From: Candidatus Alcyoniella australis
Lineage (GTDB): Bacteria; Lernaellota; Lernaellaia; JAVCCG01; Alcyoniellaceae
DNA length: 24,529 nt
Direction of reading: 5' to 3'
Assembly (NCBI GenBank): GCA_030765605.1
Contig: JAVCCG010000029.1
Coordinates: 1 to 24,529, forward strand
In this document: positions 1 to 7,712 of the stretch, piece by piece
Numbering within the stretch: the first letter of the stretch is position 1
Layout of the letters: each line of letters begins with the position of its first letter
Made by a program: the position numbers and the translations under genes
Notes under the pieces: generated by a model
What the model was told of the DNA's origin: nothing
Seen by the model: only the letters and a program-made list of their open reading frames with translations
Database searches by the model: none

Positions 1-479
1 GCGCCCTGGGTGAGGTCGGCGAACAAGTCGGATTGTTGGTGCACACTGTTGTGCGCGAGGACGCTTTTGATCTCTATGGGTTCGTCAGCGAGATCGAACG
101 GCGAATGTTCGAGCTGCTGATCTCGGTCTCGCGCATCGGACCGCGTCTGGCGCGCAACATCCTCTCCGGAATCGAGGCCGAGCGTCTGAACCAGCTTTTG
201 CAGCAAGAGAACGCGGCAATGATCAGCAGCGCGCCGGGAGTCGGGACCAAGACCGCCGAACGGATGATCGTCGAGCTGCGCGGCAAGCTGCCCAAGGTTC
301 AAAGCGAGGAGTTGGATTCCTCGGACCTGAACCAGGACGTGATCTCAGCTTTGCTCAACCTCGGGTACCGGCGTAAGGAAGCCGAGGCTGCCGCCGCGCG
401 GGTCAGTGAAAATCTCGATCCCGACGACGGAATTGAGCAGCTGCTGCGCAGCGCATTGAAGCTGCTTTCCAAGGCATAG
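1..479 (+). CDS. ruvA: Holliday junction branch migration protein RuvA (5' end outside window)
   Basis: RuvA binds four-way Holliday junctions and loads the RuvB motor for branch migration in recombinational repair. The open frame runs in from the window edge (first full codon at base 3), so about 158 of the usual roughly 200 residues are visible and most of the N-terminal OB-fold is missing. Seen: the end of the OB domain (VREDAFDLYGF), two helix-hairpin-helix motifs (SRIGPRLARNILSGI and APGVGTKTAERMIVELRGKL), and a C-terminal RuvB-contacting three-helix domain (ISALLNLGYRRKEAEAAA). The stop is 3 nt before ruvB, the usual ruvAB order; ruvC could lie upstream but is not in view. A TTG at 33 is an internal codon, not the start. 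Confidence 0.95.
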   Translation, partial: ALGEVGEQVGLLVHTVVREDAFDLYGFVSEIERRMFELLISVSRIGPRLARNILSGIEAERLNQLLQQENAAMISSAPGVGTKTAERMIVELRGKLPKVQSEELDSSDLNQDVISALLNLGYRRKEAEAAAARVSENLDPDDGIEQLLRSALKLLSKA

Positions 480-482
480 CCG

Positions 483-1511
483 ATGGACGAATGCCGCAAC
501 GTAATCGATCCCGATCGCACGCCGGACGACATTTCGCTGGAGGCGACGCTACGTCCGCAGCGCTTTGAGGAGTACATCGGCCAGGGCCGGGTAAAAGACA
601 ACCTCAAGGTTTTCGTGGCAGCGGCCCGCGAGCGCGGGGAAGCGTTGGATCACATGATGTTCTACGGCCCGCCGGGGCTGGGTAAGACCACCTTGGCCCA
701 CATCGTGGCCGCACAGCTCGAGGTTCAACTGCGCATCACCAGCGGCCCGGTACTCGAGCGTCCGGGCGATCTGGCAGCGATCCTGACCAACCTCGAGCCC
801 AACGACGTGCTGTTTATCGACGAGGTCCACCGCCTGAGCCATGTGGTCGAGGAGGTACTGTACCCGGCGATGGAAGACTTTGAGCTCGACCTGATCGTCG
901 GGCAGGGACCCTCGGCGCGCTCGATCAGAATGGACATCCCGCGCTTTACCTTGATCGGCGCCACGACCCGCGTGGGCTTACTTACCGGACCGCTGCGCGA
1001 CCGCTTTGGTTGGGTCGCGCGCCTGGACTATTACAGCGACCAGGAGTTGACCCAGATCCTGCTGCGTAGCGCGCGCATTCTCGGGGTACCGATCGTCGAT
1101 GACGGCGCGGAAGAGATCGCGCGACGCTCGCGCGGGACCCCGCGCGTTGCCAACCGCCTGCTGCGCCGCGTGCGCGATTTTGCCCAGGTCGAGGGCGAGG
1201 GGGTTGTGGACCACGCAATAGCCGAACACGCCCTGGGAAGGCTCGAGGTCGATTCCGAGGGCCTGGACATGATGGACACCAAGTTTCTGCGACTGATGAT
1301 CGACAAGCACGGCGGAGGTCCGGTGGGCGTCGAGACCCTGGCCGCCGGACTCTCCGAGGAACGCGACACGCTCGAAGAGGTGATCGAGCCCTACCTGCTG
1401 CAAAAGGGATTCATCGCGCGCACCCCGCGCGGCCGGGTGGCCACGGAGCACGCCTACCGCCACCTGGGAATCAAGGGCCCGACGATCGCGCCCCAGAAAA
1501 AACTTTTCTAA
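483..1511 (+). CDS. ruvB: Holliday junction DNA helicase RuvB
   Basis: Hexameric AAA+ ATPase that pumps DNA through the RuvA-bound Holliday junction. At 342 residues it is the normal family length. Visible in order: Walker [10 protein letters not shown] (about 62-70), Walker B LFIDEVH (about 110-116), sensor 1 GATTR (about 159-163), arginine finger in RDRFGW (Arg174), sensor 2 [13 protein letters not shown] (about 217-229), and a C-terminal winged-helix domain ending in the typical [13 protein letters not shown]. The ATG at 483 follows the ruvA stop by 3 nt, with a weak AAGG about 8 nt upstream. It is co-transcribed with ruvA; SOS control, if any, would be read from a promoter upstream of this window. 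Confidence 0.98.
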   Translation: MDECRNVIDPDRTPDDISLEATLRPQRFEEYIGQGRVKDNLKVFVAAARERGEALDHMMFYGPPGLGKTTLAHIVAAQLEVQLRITSGPVLERPGDLAAILTNLEPNDVLFIDEVHRLSHVVEEVLYPAMEDFELDLIVGQGPSARSIRMDIPRFTLIGATTRVGLLTGPLRDRFGWVARLDYYSDQELTQILLRSARILGVPIVDDGAEEIARRSRGTPRVANRLLRRVRDFAQVEGEGVVDHAIAEHALGRLEVDSEGLDMMDTKFLRLMIDKHGGGPVGVETLAAGLSEERDTLEEVIEPYLLQKGFIARTPRGRVATEHAYRHLGIKGPTIAPQKKLF

Positions 1512-1528
1512 TCCACCTGGCCGAATAG

Positions 1529-1693
1529 ATGAGCGCCAATAAAACCAAACTCCGCATTCCGTTGCCGCCCAAGCCCGGCGGACCGCACGAGGTCAAGGGG
1601 CGCAAGCGCAAGCAGCAACAGCTCGATAAACGCCGCCGGATCGAAGAGGGGCTCTCCGAGCGCGAACGCTCGCGCAACAAGGACAAGGATTGA
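1529..1693 (+). CDS. small highly basic hypothetical protein (54 aa)
   Basis: I do not recognise this ORF. An ATG at 1529, immediately preceded by an in-frame TAG, opens 54 codons ending in TGA at 1691-1693. The N-terminal third is proline-rich (RIPLPPKPGGPHEV). The rest is a run of Lys, Arg, Glu and Gln (GRKRKQQQLDKRRRIEE) predicted to be charged helix or disorder. It starts 17 nt after the ruvB stop, and its TGA shares one base with the ATG of the phosphatase-cupin gene (TGATG), which suggests translational coupling. No clear Shine-Dalgarno is seen. It fills nearly the whole ruvB-phosphatase gap in one frame, which supports reality, but a short ORF in GC-rich DNA can arise by chance. Confidence 0.5.
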   Translation: MSANKTKLRIPLPPKPGGPHEVKGRKRKQQQLDKRRRIEEGLSERERSRNKDKD

Positions 1694-2547
1694 TGGGCGG
1701 AGTGCTGGTGGTCTGCACCGGCAACCTGTGCCGCAGCCCGCTGGCCGCAGGCTATTTATCGATGCGTCTTGCTGATTCAGGTTCAGGGCGTATCGTGGCC
1801 TCGGCAGGCACCCACGGGGTCGAGGGGTCGCCTGCAACTCCCCAAGCCTGCGAGGTGGCTTTAGAGAACGGATTCGACATCAGCGGCCATCGCGGTTGCG
1901 AAATCACGATCGCGATGCTCGAACAATACGCATTGGTGCTGCTGATGGAACGCAGCCAGCGCGAGCATTTGGCGCAGCTCTACCCTGAATGGTCAAACAA
2001 ACTTCGACTGCTCAGCGAGTTCGGACCGCATGACGGGCCGGTTGATATACCCGATCCCTACGGTGCGCCGGTCGAACAATATCGGCACGTCTTCTCGCTG
2101 ATGCGACCGTGTCTCGATAATTTTGCCGCTTGGTGGGCGGATCAACACCTGGTGGGCGGCGTGCTGATAATCAAGGCGACCACCGGATCAGATCAGCGCG
2201 GCTGGTCGAGCCATCTGGCCCAGATCATGCCCTGGCCGCTACGCGAGATGCGCAACGTGCACGCTGTGGAGCTGCTGCCCGCGGCTGTGCGCGGCAACCA
2301 CCTGCACCAATCGACCAACGAGGCGATCCTGGTGATCGGCGGTCCGTGCGAGGCCGTATTTTGCAAAGACGGCGATGTGGCGAAGGTGGTCTGCGCGCAA
2401 CATGGTCCGGTGTTGATCGCGATTCCCGCTGGCACGGCCCACGCCTTTCGCAATTTTTCGGATTCGCCGATCGAGCTGATCTGTCTGACCGATCGTGAGT
2501 TCGATCCGCAAGAGCCTGATCAGATCCGGGTGGAGCTGATCGCCTAA
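1693..2547 (+). CDS. low-molecular-weight protein tyrosine phosphatase fused to a cupin domain
   Basis: A 284-residue protein with two domains. Residues 1 to about 150 are a low-molecular-weight protein tyrosine phosphatase: P-loop VVCTGNLCRSP with catalytic Cys8 and Arg14 (CX5R), and the general-acid loop IPDPYG (Asp121). Residues about 185-284 form a cupin: motif 1 is His203-x-His205-x4-Glu210-x6-Gly217, and motif 2 (PAGTAHAFRN) gives His250, so a full 3-His/1-Glu metal site is present. In other bacteria, stand-alone phosphatases of this type (Wzb-like) reset tyrosine kinases of polysaccharide export, or act as arsenate reductases. Many small cupins isomerise sugars or bind small ligands. 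The fusion substrate is unknown. ATG 1693 is preferred over the TTG at 1690 because it overlaps the upstream TGA. AAGGA lies just upstream. The 3' end overlaps a convergent gene by 4 nt. Confidence 0.85.
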   Translation: MGGVLVVCTGNLCRSPLAAGYLSMRLADSGSGRIVASAGTHGVEGSPATPQACEVALENGFDISGHRGCEITIAMLEQYALVLLMERSQREHLAQLYPEWSNKLRLLSEFGPHDGPVDIPDPYGAPVEQYRHVFSLMRPCLDNFAAWWADQHLVGGVLIIKATTGSDQRGWSSHLAQIMPWPLREMRNVHAVELLPAAVRGNHLHQSTNEAILVIGGPCEAVFCKDGDVAKVVCAQHGPVLIAIPAGTAHAFRNFSDSPIELICLTDREFDPQEPDQIRVELIA

Positions 2548-3683
2548 CCCAACCCGAACTTCATTGCCAACCTACGCGCCAGACCCATGCGCTCGTCCAC
2601 CGCGCCGTGGGGGCACAGCTCATGGCAACAGAAGCACTCGATACAGCGTTCGGGGTCGATGCGCGGCAGCGGATCAAAGGTGATGCACTCCGCCGGGCAG
2701 GCATTGGCGCAGGTCTCGCAACGCTGGCAGCGATCAACGTTGATCACCGGCCTGATCCACAACATGCCGTAGAACATGCGGTAGAACAGACGCGGCATAT
2801 TGCGAAACCAGGTCGGGGGCGGAGCAAGCTTCAGGGCGTCGGACGCCAAATTCATACCGCGCAGCTCGATGTGTTCGATGCGCGATTCCCCCAATCCGCG
2901 AGCCGTAGCATGATCCAGGTAATGGATGCGCACTTTGCTAAAACCCATCAGCTCGGCGGTCGCCCGGTCCACGGCCACGGGGTCGGATCCGCAAAGCAGC
3001 CAGCCGATCTGTTCGATCGTTCCCTCGCTGGGTCCGCGTCCGGACATGCCGACCACCGCGTCCATCACTGAAAAGGTCGGACGGGCAACGGCCAGAATAT
3101 CGACCAGCGATTCGTTGAACGCCTCATATTGCGCCAGGGTGTGCAGCCGTTTGCGCTCGCGGGCGGGGATCGTACCGAACATGTTTTTTACCGCTCCGGT
3201 GAACATCGCCTGCATGTGGGTCTTGGCCTTGGCCAGGCTGATCACCGCGTCCGCGTCGACAATGTCCTGGGCCACGAACAACGTTTGCGTTTGCTGTCCC
3301 TCAGGAACCGTCAGCTCGCAATATCCGTGGTCTTGAAAGGTGAAGTACTCGACTCCCAGCTCGTCGCAGACCGCGGCCGTGCCCGTCGCCGTAAAAGCGC
3401 GGCGCACTTGATCAATGGGCAGCATGCCCGGCTCCTCGCCCACGCAAACATCGGCGCCCAACTCCAGCAGGTTTTTAAGCACGGCCCGTAATACCTCAGG
3501 GTGGGTCGTGACCGCCTTTTCCGGTGCCACAGGCAGCAGCAGGTTGGGCTTTACCAGCACCTTGCGCCCAGGGCCGATAGCAGCGGGCCACCCTCCGGCG
3601 CGTTCCAGGGCCAGGGCAAAGGCCTGCGAAATCAGATCGCGATCGTACTGCTGGCAACGCGCCGCGCCGACAAGGGCCGTCAT
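2544..3683 (-). CDS. DUF362 domain protein with C-terminal 2[4Fe-4S] ferredoxin domain
   Basis: A 379-residue protein. The N-terminal part (about 1-290) is a DUF362 domain, recognised from VLVKPNLLLP (about 42-51) and KTHMQAMFTGAVKNMFG (about 154-170). The C-terminal part has two complete CX2CX2CX3CP cluster motifs (Cys319/322/325/329 and Cys347/350/353/357), so it probably carries two [4Fe-4S] clusters. DUF362 function is not established; the ferredoxin domain implies electron transfer or cluster sensing. No signal peptide or membrane helix is seen. The start at 3683 was chosen because GGGAGG sits 5 nt upstream. The frame extends upstream to 3731, but that region contains the promoter and Shine-Dalgarno. 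It is divergent from the phosphohydrolase gene and convergent with the phosphatase-cupin gene, overlapping that stop by 4 nt. Confidence 0.88.
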   Translation of the reverse strand: MTALVGAARCQQYDRDLISQAFALALERAGGWPAAIGPGRKVLVKPNLLLPVAPEKAVTTHPEVLRAVLKNLLELGADVCVGEEPGMLPIDQVRRAFTATGTAAVCDELGVEYFTFQDHGYCELTVPEGQQTQTLFVAQDIVDADAVISLAKAKTHMQAMFTGAVKNMFGTIPARERKRLHTLAQYEAFNESLVDILAVARPTFSVMDAVVGMSGRGPSEGTIEQIGWLLCGSDPVAVDRATAELMGFSKVRIHYLDHATARGLGESRIEHIELRGMNLASDALKLAPPPTWFRNMPRLFYRMFYGMLWIRPVINVDRCQRCETCANACPAECITFDPLPRIDPERCIECFCCHELCPHGAVDERMGLARRLAMKFGLG

Positions 3684-3706
3684 CAATTCCTCCCAGATTG
3701 GTGTCC

Positions 3707-3736
3707 AGCCTAGGAAAGCGGCTTGCCGCATGTCAA
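3707..3736 (-). promoter_or_regulatory. sigma-70-type promoter for the DUF362 gene
   Basis: Read on the minus strand, a perfect -35 TTGACA (3736-3731) is followed after 18 nt by TAGGCT (3712-3707; 3 of 6 matches). The inferred start near 3700 gives a leader of about 17 nt that includes the strong GGGAGG. A GC palindrome, GCGGC-TT-GCCGC (3718-3729), lies wholly inside the spacer and could bind a regulator. Inference from sequence only. Confidence 0.45.
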
Positions 3737-3821
3737 GGCGACATACCGAAAGTCCGCTGCGCCATTGCCCGCACAGGGGGCGTCTGCTAACTTCGATTTC
3801 AAGTTAATGGATGATTTATAA

Positions 3822-5663
3822 ATGACAAAGCACAACAGCTCGCGACTTATCATCATCGCCGGAGACGGAATGGATCCGCGGATTTGCGACCGAATGATCG
3901 CCGCGGGAGAGCTTCCGACGTTGGCGCGGCTGTGCCACGGAAAGACGATCGCGCGTCTGGGCACCACGCTTCCCTCGCAGTCGCCAGTGGCCTGGACCAC
4001 GGCGTTGACCGGTGTCAATCCTGGGCGTCATGGGATCTTCGATTTTCTACGACGCGATCCACAGAACTACCTGCCGTCCATCGGGCTCTACGATTACGGT
4101 CCCAATGGATTCGTCACCCGCCGCCGTGCGCCGCTGGTCAGCGAACTGCTGGCCAGGCAGGGGATTCGCAGCCTGCTGTTGCGCATTCCGGGCACGTTCC
4201 CGCCGCCCCAGGGCGCGGGCGACGTGTTGTGCGGCCAGGGCACGCCCGACCTGGTCGGCGCCTGGGGGCGCTCGGCAGTCTATGAAACGGGCCGCGAACG
4301 CGAGGCCGGTAGCGTAATGGGTGTGCGCCTGCTGCCGCTCAAGCCGATCGATGGCGGATTTTGCGCAAATATCTTTGGCCCCGAAGGCCACACGCTGGAG
4401 CTGCGGTTGGACCGTGTGTCGTCTGATGGCGCGCTGCTGCGCTTGGGCGGCAGTGAGATCGTTCTGGCGCGCGGTGAACTCAGCGACTGGCTCTCGCTGC
4501 AATTCGGCTCAGGCGACGATGCTGTTCACGGCCAGATCCGCTGCCTGCTGCTACTGGGTGGTCCGGCGCCGCGTCTCTACTGCTCGGCGGTGATGGTCGA
4601 TCCCCTCGAACCCGCGTTCGCCGTGAGCGAGCCCGCGGGACTGAGTCGGTCGCTGGCCCAATCGTTCGGCCGCTTTGCCACGCTGGGCTGGGCCGAGGAC
4701 ACCTGGGCTCTGATCGAAGGGCTGACCGGTTTCGACGATTTTCTCAACGAGGTCGAACGCAACCTAGAGCTGATCGAACGCATGACCTGGTGGGCGGTGC
4801 ACGAGTCCGACTACCGGATGGTGTTCACCTGTTTTGAACATACCGACCGCGTGGCGCACCTGCTGGGCCACCTTGCCGATCCCGACCATCCACGCCACGA
4901 CCCGGCGTTGGCCAAGCGTTACGGAGCCGAGCTGTTCAAGGCCTATCGCCGCATTGACGCGTTCTGCGGCAAGCTGCTGGACAGCATGGGACCGCAAGAC
5001 ACGCTGCTGGTAATCAGCGACCACGGTTTCTCCCCCTTCGCCTGGCAGGTCAACCTCAACTCCTGGCTCGCGGCCGAGGGCTACCTGACGGTGCGCGATG
5101 AGCTGCCGCACGAGCGGACCCTTGACGAGCTGTTCGAGCACACCTGTTTTTTATCAAACGTCGCCTGGCAGGGGACCAGCGCTTACAACGTCGGCCTGAG
5201 TTCGATCTACCTCAACCTCGAGGGGCGCGAGGGGGGCGGGATCGTGCCTCGCGGCCGCTCGTCCGCGGAGCTGCTCGATCGGATCTCGCGCGGGCTGCTG
5301 GAGCTACGGCACCAGGGTCGGCCGGTGGTGCGGCGCGTGCTGCGCACGGATCGCGAGCTTTGGGGCACGGCAATGGCCGACGCTCCGGACCTGACGGTCT
5401 GTTTTGCGCCGGGTTTTCGTACCGCATGGCAAAGCTCGCTGGGCGCACTGTCGCCTGACGTGATATTTGACAACATGGGTCCGTGGGCCTCGGATCACTG
5501 CTCGTCCGATCCGCTGGACGTGCCCGGAATTCTGGCGGCCAACCGACCGATCAGCAAAAGCGATCCATGGTTGGCCGACGTGGGGGCCACAATGGCGGCG
5601 TTTTTCAATGTCGAACCCGACGAGCCGCTTGACGGCCAAGACCTGTTCGCGAAGGACAGATGA
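3822..5663 (+). CDS. alkaline-phosphatase-superfamily phosphohydrolase/phosphodiesterase
   Basis: A 613-residue metal-dependent hydrolase of the type I phosphodiesterase / nucleotide pyrophosphatase branch of the alkaline phosphatase superfamily. Metal-binding positions are visible: Asp15 (IIAGDGMD), the nucleophile region PSQSPVAWTTALTG with Ser54 the likely nucleophile by spacing to TG, then HGIFDF (70-75), Asp342 and His346 in EHTDRVAH, Asp400-His401 in ISDHGF, and a late His559 in WASDHC. A middle insertion (about 150-300) probably shapes the substrate pocket. The substrate is unknown; candidates are phosphodiesters or lipid-linked head groups. No signal peptide is seen, so a cytoplasmic location is likely. 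The stop overlaps the GT9 start (ATGA), so the two are probably made together, possibly for envelope glycolipid. The leader is AT-rich with no clear Shine-Dalgarno. Confidence 0.85.
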   Translation: MTKHNSSRLIIIAGDGMDPRICDRMIAAGELPTLARLCHGKTIARLGTTLPSQSPVAWTTALTGVNPGRHGIFDFLRRDPQNYLPSIGLYDYGPNGFVTRRRAPLVSELLARQGIRSLLLRIPGTFPPPQGAGDVLCGQGTPDLVGAWGRSAVYETGREREAGSVMGVRLLPLKPIDGGFCANIFGPEGHTLELRLDRVSSDGALLRLGGSEIVLARGELSDWLSLQFGSGDDAVHGQIRCLLLLGGPAPRLYCSAVMVDPLEPAFAVSEPAGLSRSLAQSFGRFATLGWAEDTWALIEGLTGFDDFLNEVERNLELIERMTWWAVHESDYRMVFTCFEHTDRVAHLLGHLADPDHPRHDPALAKRYGAELFKAYRRIDAFCGKLLDSMGPQDTLLVISDHGFSPFAWQVNLNSWLAAEGYLTVRDELPHERTLDELFEHTCFLSNVAWQGTSAYNVGLSSIYLNLEGREGGGIVPRGRSSAELLDRISRGLLELRHQGRPVVRRVLRTDRELWGTAMADAPDLTVCFAPGFRTAWQSSLGALSPDVIFDNMGPWASDHCSSDPLDVPGILAANRPISKSDPWLADVGATMAAFFNVEPDEPLDGQDLFAKDR

Positions 5664-6766
5664 TCGTTCGCTACGACTGTTGCTTTTATCTGGGTGAGAA
5701 GCCCTGCCGTTTCAAGCGGACCTGCGAGGGTTGCGATCATTACAAGCCCCAGGGGACCCGCGTGCTGATCATCAAGCTCGGGGCGATGGGCGATTGCCTA
5801 CGCACCACGCCGCTGCTGCGTGCATTGGATAAACTCCATCAGCCGCTGCACGTCAGCTGGATCACCGATCCGGCATCGTATCCGCTGCTGCTTCACAACC
5901 CGCTGATCGACCGGCTGCTGACCCTCGATCTGGAGGCCGTGCTGCGGCTGGACGTGGAGCGCTTTGACCTTGCGTACTGCTTTGACAAGGACCCGCGGGC
6001 AATCGCCGCGATGATGCGTTGCCGGGCCCAGCGCAAGTTCGGCTTTGGCATGACCGAGCACGGCTCGCTGTGCGCGTTGAACCCGGAGTCCGAGTACGCC
6101 CTGCGCCTGGGTCTGGACGATCCGCTGAAGTTTGAGCACAACCGCAAAACCTATCAGCAGATAACCTTCGAGATGGCCGACATGGAGTTCAACGCAGAAC
6201 CATACTTGCTCGAGCTGACGGATGCAGAGCACAGCCTGGCCGAGCAAAAGTTGGCGAAGCTTGGAATCGCTTCCAATGAGCGGCTGATCGGGCTGAACAC
6301 CGGAGCGGGCGCAGTCTTTGCCACCAAGCGCTGGCCGGTTGAACATTGGATCGAGCTGGGCCAAATGCTGAGCCGCGCCGGACACGGGCGGTTGCTGCTG
6401 CTCGGCGGCCCCGAGGAGGTCCAGCGCAACGCGGCTATTGGCGAGGCTCTGGGCGATGCGGTCGTCGATACGGGCACGGATAATCCGCTGCGCGTGTTCG
6501 CCGCCATTGTATCGCGCCTGGGACTGCTGGTCAGCGCCGACACCTTGGCGATGCACCTGGGGCTGGCGCAGGGCGTGCCGTGCGTGGCGCTGTTCGGCTC
6601 GACCACGCCGCACGAGGTCGAGTGCTACGGCCTCTGCGAAAAGCTCGTGTCGGACGCTGACTGCGCGCCGTGCTACCGATCCAGCTGCGAGGACATGCGC
6701 TGCATGGAGGGGATTACCCCCGCAACGGTCTTTGCCGCCTGCAAGCGGGTGCTGGCTGTTGATTGA
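5660..6766 (+). CDS. glycosyltransferase family 9 (heptosyltransferase-like) with cysteine-rich ends
   Basis: A 368-residue GT-B enzyme of the family that includes ADP-heptose:LPS heptosyltransferases, acting on the cytoplasmic side of the inner membrane in core-oligosaccharide assembly. The N-terminal signature LIIKLGAMGDCLRTTPLLRA is at about 36-55. The nucleotide-sugar half has GLNTGAGAVFATKRWPVEHW (about 211-230), LLLLGGPEE (about 245-253) and VSADTLAMHLGLAQGVPCVA (about 291-310), then LFGSTTPHEV. Unusual cysteine clusters flank the core: Cys7, 8, 16, 22 and 25 before the first strand, and Cys335, 338, 343 and 348 after the last motif. They could form one metal or Fe-S site. It overlaps the upstream hydrolase by 4 nt. 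Donor and acceptor cannot be named from sequence. Confidence 0.88.
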   Translation: MIVRYDCCFYLGEKPCRFKRTCEGCDHYKPQGTRVLIIKLGAMGDCLRTTPLLRALDKLHQPLHVSWITDPASYPLLLHNPLIDRLLTLDLEAVLRLDVERFDLAYCFDKDPRAIAAMMRCRAQRKFGFGMTEHGSLCALNPESEYALRLGLDDPLKFEHNRKTYQQITFEMADMEFNAEPYLLELTDAEHSLAEQKLAKLGIASNERLIGLNTGAGAVFATKRWPVEHWIELGQMLSRAGHGRLLLLGGPEEVQRNAAIGEALGDAVVDTGTDNPLRVFAAIVSRLGLLVSADTLAMHLGLAQGVPCVALFGSTTPHEVECYGLCEKLVSDADCAPCYRSSCEDMRCMEGITPATVFAACKRVLAVD

Positions 6767-6817
6767 GTTTGCATCAGGGGCGTTTTGGGGCTAATTCTAC
6801 GTGCTCTAATAAAGAGG

Positions 6818-6823
6818 GATAAT
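6818..6823 (+). promoter_or_regulatory. -10-like element for the LD-carboxypeptidase gene
   Basis: GATAAT (5 of 6 to TATAAT) ends 7 nt before the ATG at 6831. No good -35 is visible (TTCTAC at 6795-6800 is weak). The only Shine-Dalgarno-like tract, AGAGGG, overlaps the hexamer and lies about 12 nt from the ATG, which is too far for an efficient site. This fits a leaderless transcript, but the evidence is one hexamer. Confidence 0.35.
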
Positions 6824-6830
6824 CTATCGG

Positions 6831-7712
6831 ATGAGGTTTGTTGCGCTCAAACCGGGGGACACGCTGGGCGTGTTCGCGCTCTCCAGCCCCTTTGATCCGC
6901 AGCTGCTCGATAAGGGAGTAGCGCGAATCAAGGAGATGGGGTTTGCGGTTAAGCGGGCGTCCAACCTCGGGCTTGCGGAAGGCTACCTCGCGGGCGAGGA
7001 CGAGCAGCGGGCAGCGGGATTCAACGAGTTGCTGCACGACAGCTCGGTGCGGGCCTTGATCGCGGCGCGCGGCGGCTACGGCTGTTCGCGCGTTTTACCG
7101 CTGATCGAGTTCGAAGCGCTCGAGGCTGACCCGCGACCGATAATCGGCTGCTCGGACTTGACGATGCTGCAGATGCTGCTGCTCGCACGCGGACTGCCGT
7201 GCATCCACGGCCCGATGGTCGCCTCGCAACAGATGATCCAGTCGGATACGGGTGGCAACCGGCTGCGTTCGCTGCTGCTGAGAACCGACCAGCCGCAGCC
7301 GATCAGACCGGAACAGGGCAGGGTGCTGCGTCCGGGTAACGCTGACGGGAAGTTGATCGGCGGCAATCTGACGATGATCGTCAATGCCCTGGCCGCGGGA
7401 GTGATCGGGCCGGAGCTGTTCGACGGCGCGCTGCTGTTTCTCGAGGAAACCAACGAACGGCAGTATCGCATCGATCGGATGCTGACTACGCTACGGCTCT
7501 CATCAATATTGGAACGAATCAACGGCCTGATCCTCGGAAGTTTTCTTGGCGATATCGACGACACGACCCTGGACCGGCTGGCGCTTCAAAGCGTCGGTTC
7601 ACGCAAAATTCCGATAGCGGCCGGTTTCCCCGTCGGCCACGGCGACCTGAACCTGGCGTTGCCCCTGGGCGTTCAGGCGCGGCTGCAAGGCGTGGAGCTG
7701 AGCTTTGGATGA
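6831..7712 (+). CDS. ldcA: LD-carboxypeptidase (peptidase family S66, LdcA/MccF-like)
   Basis: A 293-residue serine peptidase that cuts the L,D-bond between meso-diaminopimelate and the terminal D-alanine of tetrapeptides, a cytoplasmic step of peptidoglycan recycling. The family motif ARGGYGCSRVLP is at about 79-90. The nucleophile Ser108 lies in IIGCSDLTML. The catalytic Glu is in LLFLEETNERQYRIDRML (Glu205), and His270 is in AGFPVGHGDLN. Length is normal and there is no signal peptide, consistent with the cytosolic LdcA group. MccF-type self-immunity enzymes share this fold, but the neighbouring Mpl gene favours muropeptide recycling. The serine hydrolase gene overlaps its 3' end by 8 nt, so the two are one transcription unit. 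The leader looks leaderless. Confidence 0.9.
   Translation: MRFVALKPGDTLGVFALSSPFDPQLLDKGVARIKEMGFAVKRASNLGLAEGYLAGEDEQRAAGFNELLHDSSVRALIAARGGYGCSRVLPLIEFEALEADPRPIIGCSDLTMLQMLLLARGLPCIHGPMVASQQMIQSDTGGNRLRSLLLRTDQPQPIRPEQGRVLRPGNADGKLIGGNLTMIVNALAAGVIGPELFDGALLFLEETNERQYRIDRMLTTLRLSSILERINGLILGSFLGDIDDTTLDRLALQSVGSRKIPIAAGFPVGHGDLNLALPLGVQARLQGVELSFG

Noticed and set aside
978-1463. Long minus-strand open frame opposite ruvB
   Set aside because: Shadow of the conserved ruvB frame in GC-rich DNA; no Shine-Dalgarno and no recognisable motif.
7709-7711. ATG overlapping the LD-carboxypeptidase stop as start of the serine hydrolase
   Set aside because: It is in a different frame from the hydrolase; TTG 7705 with GGAG at 7 nt is the frame-consistent start.
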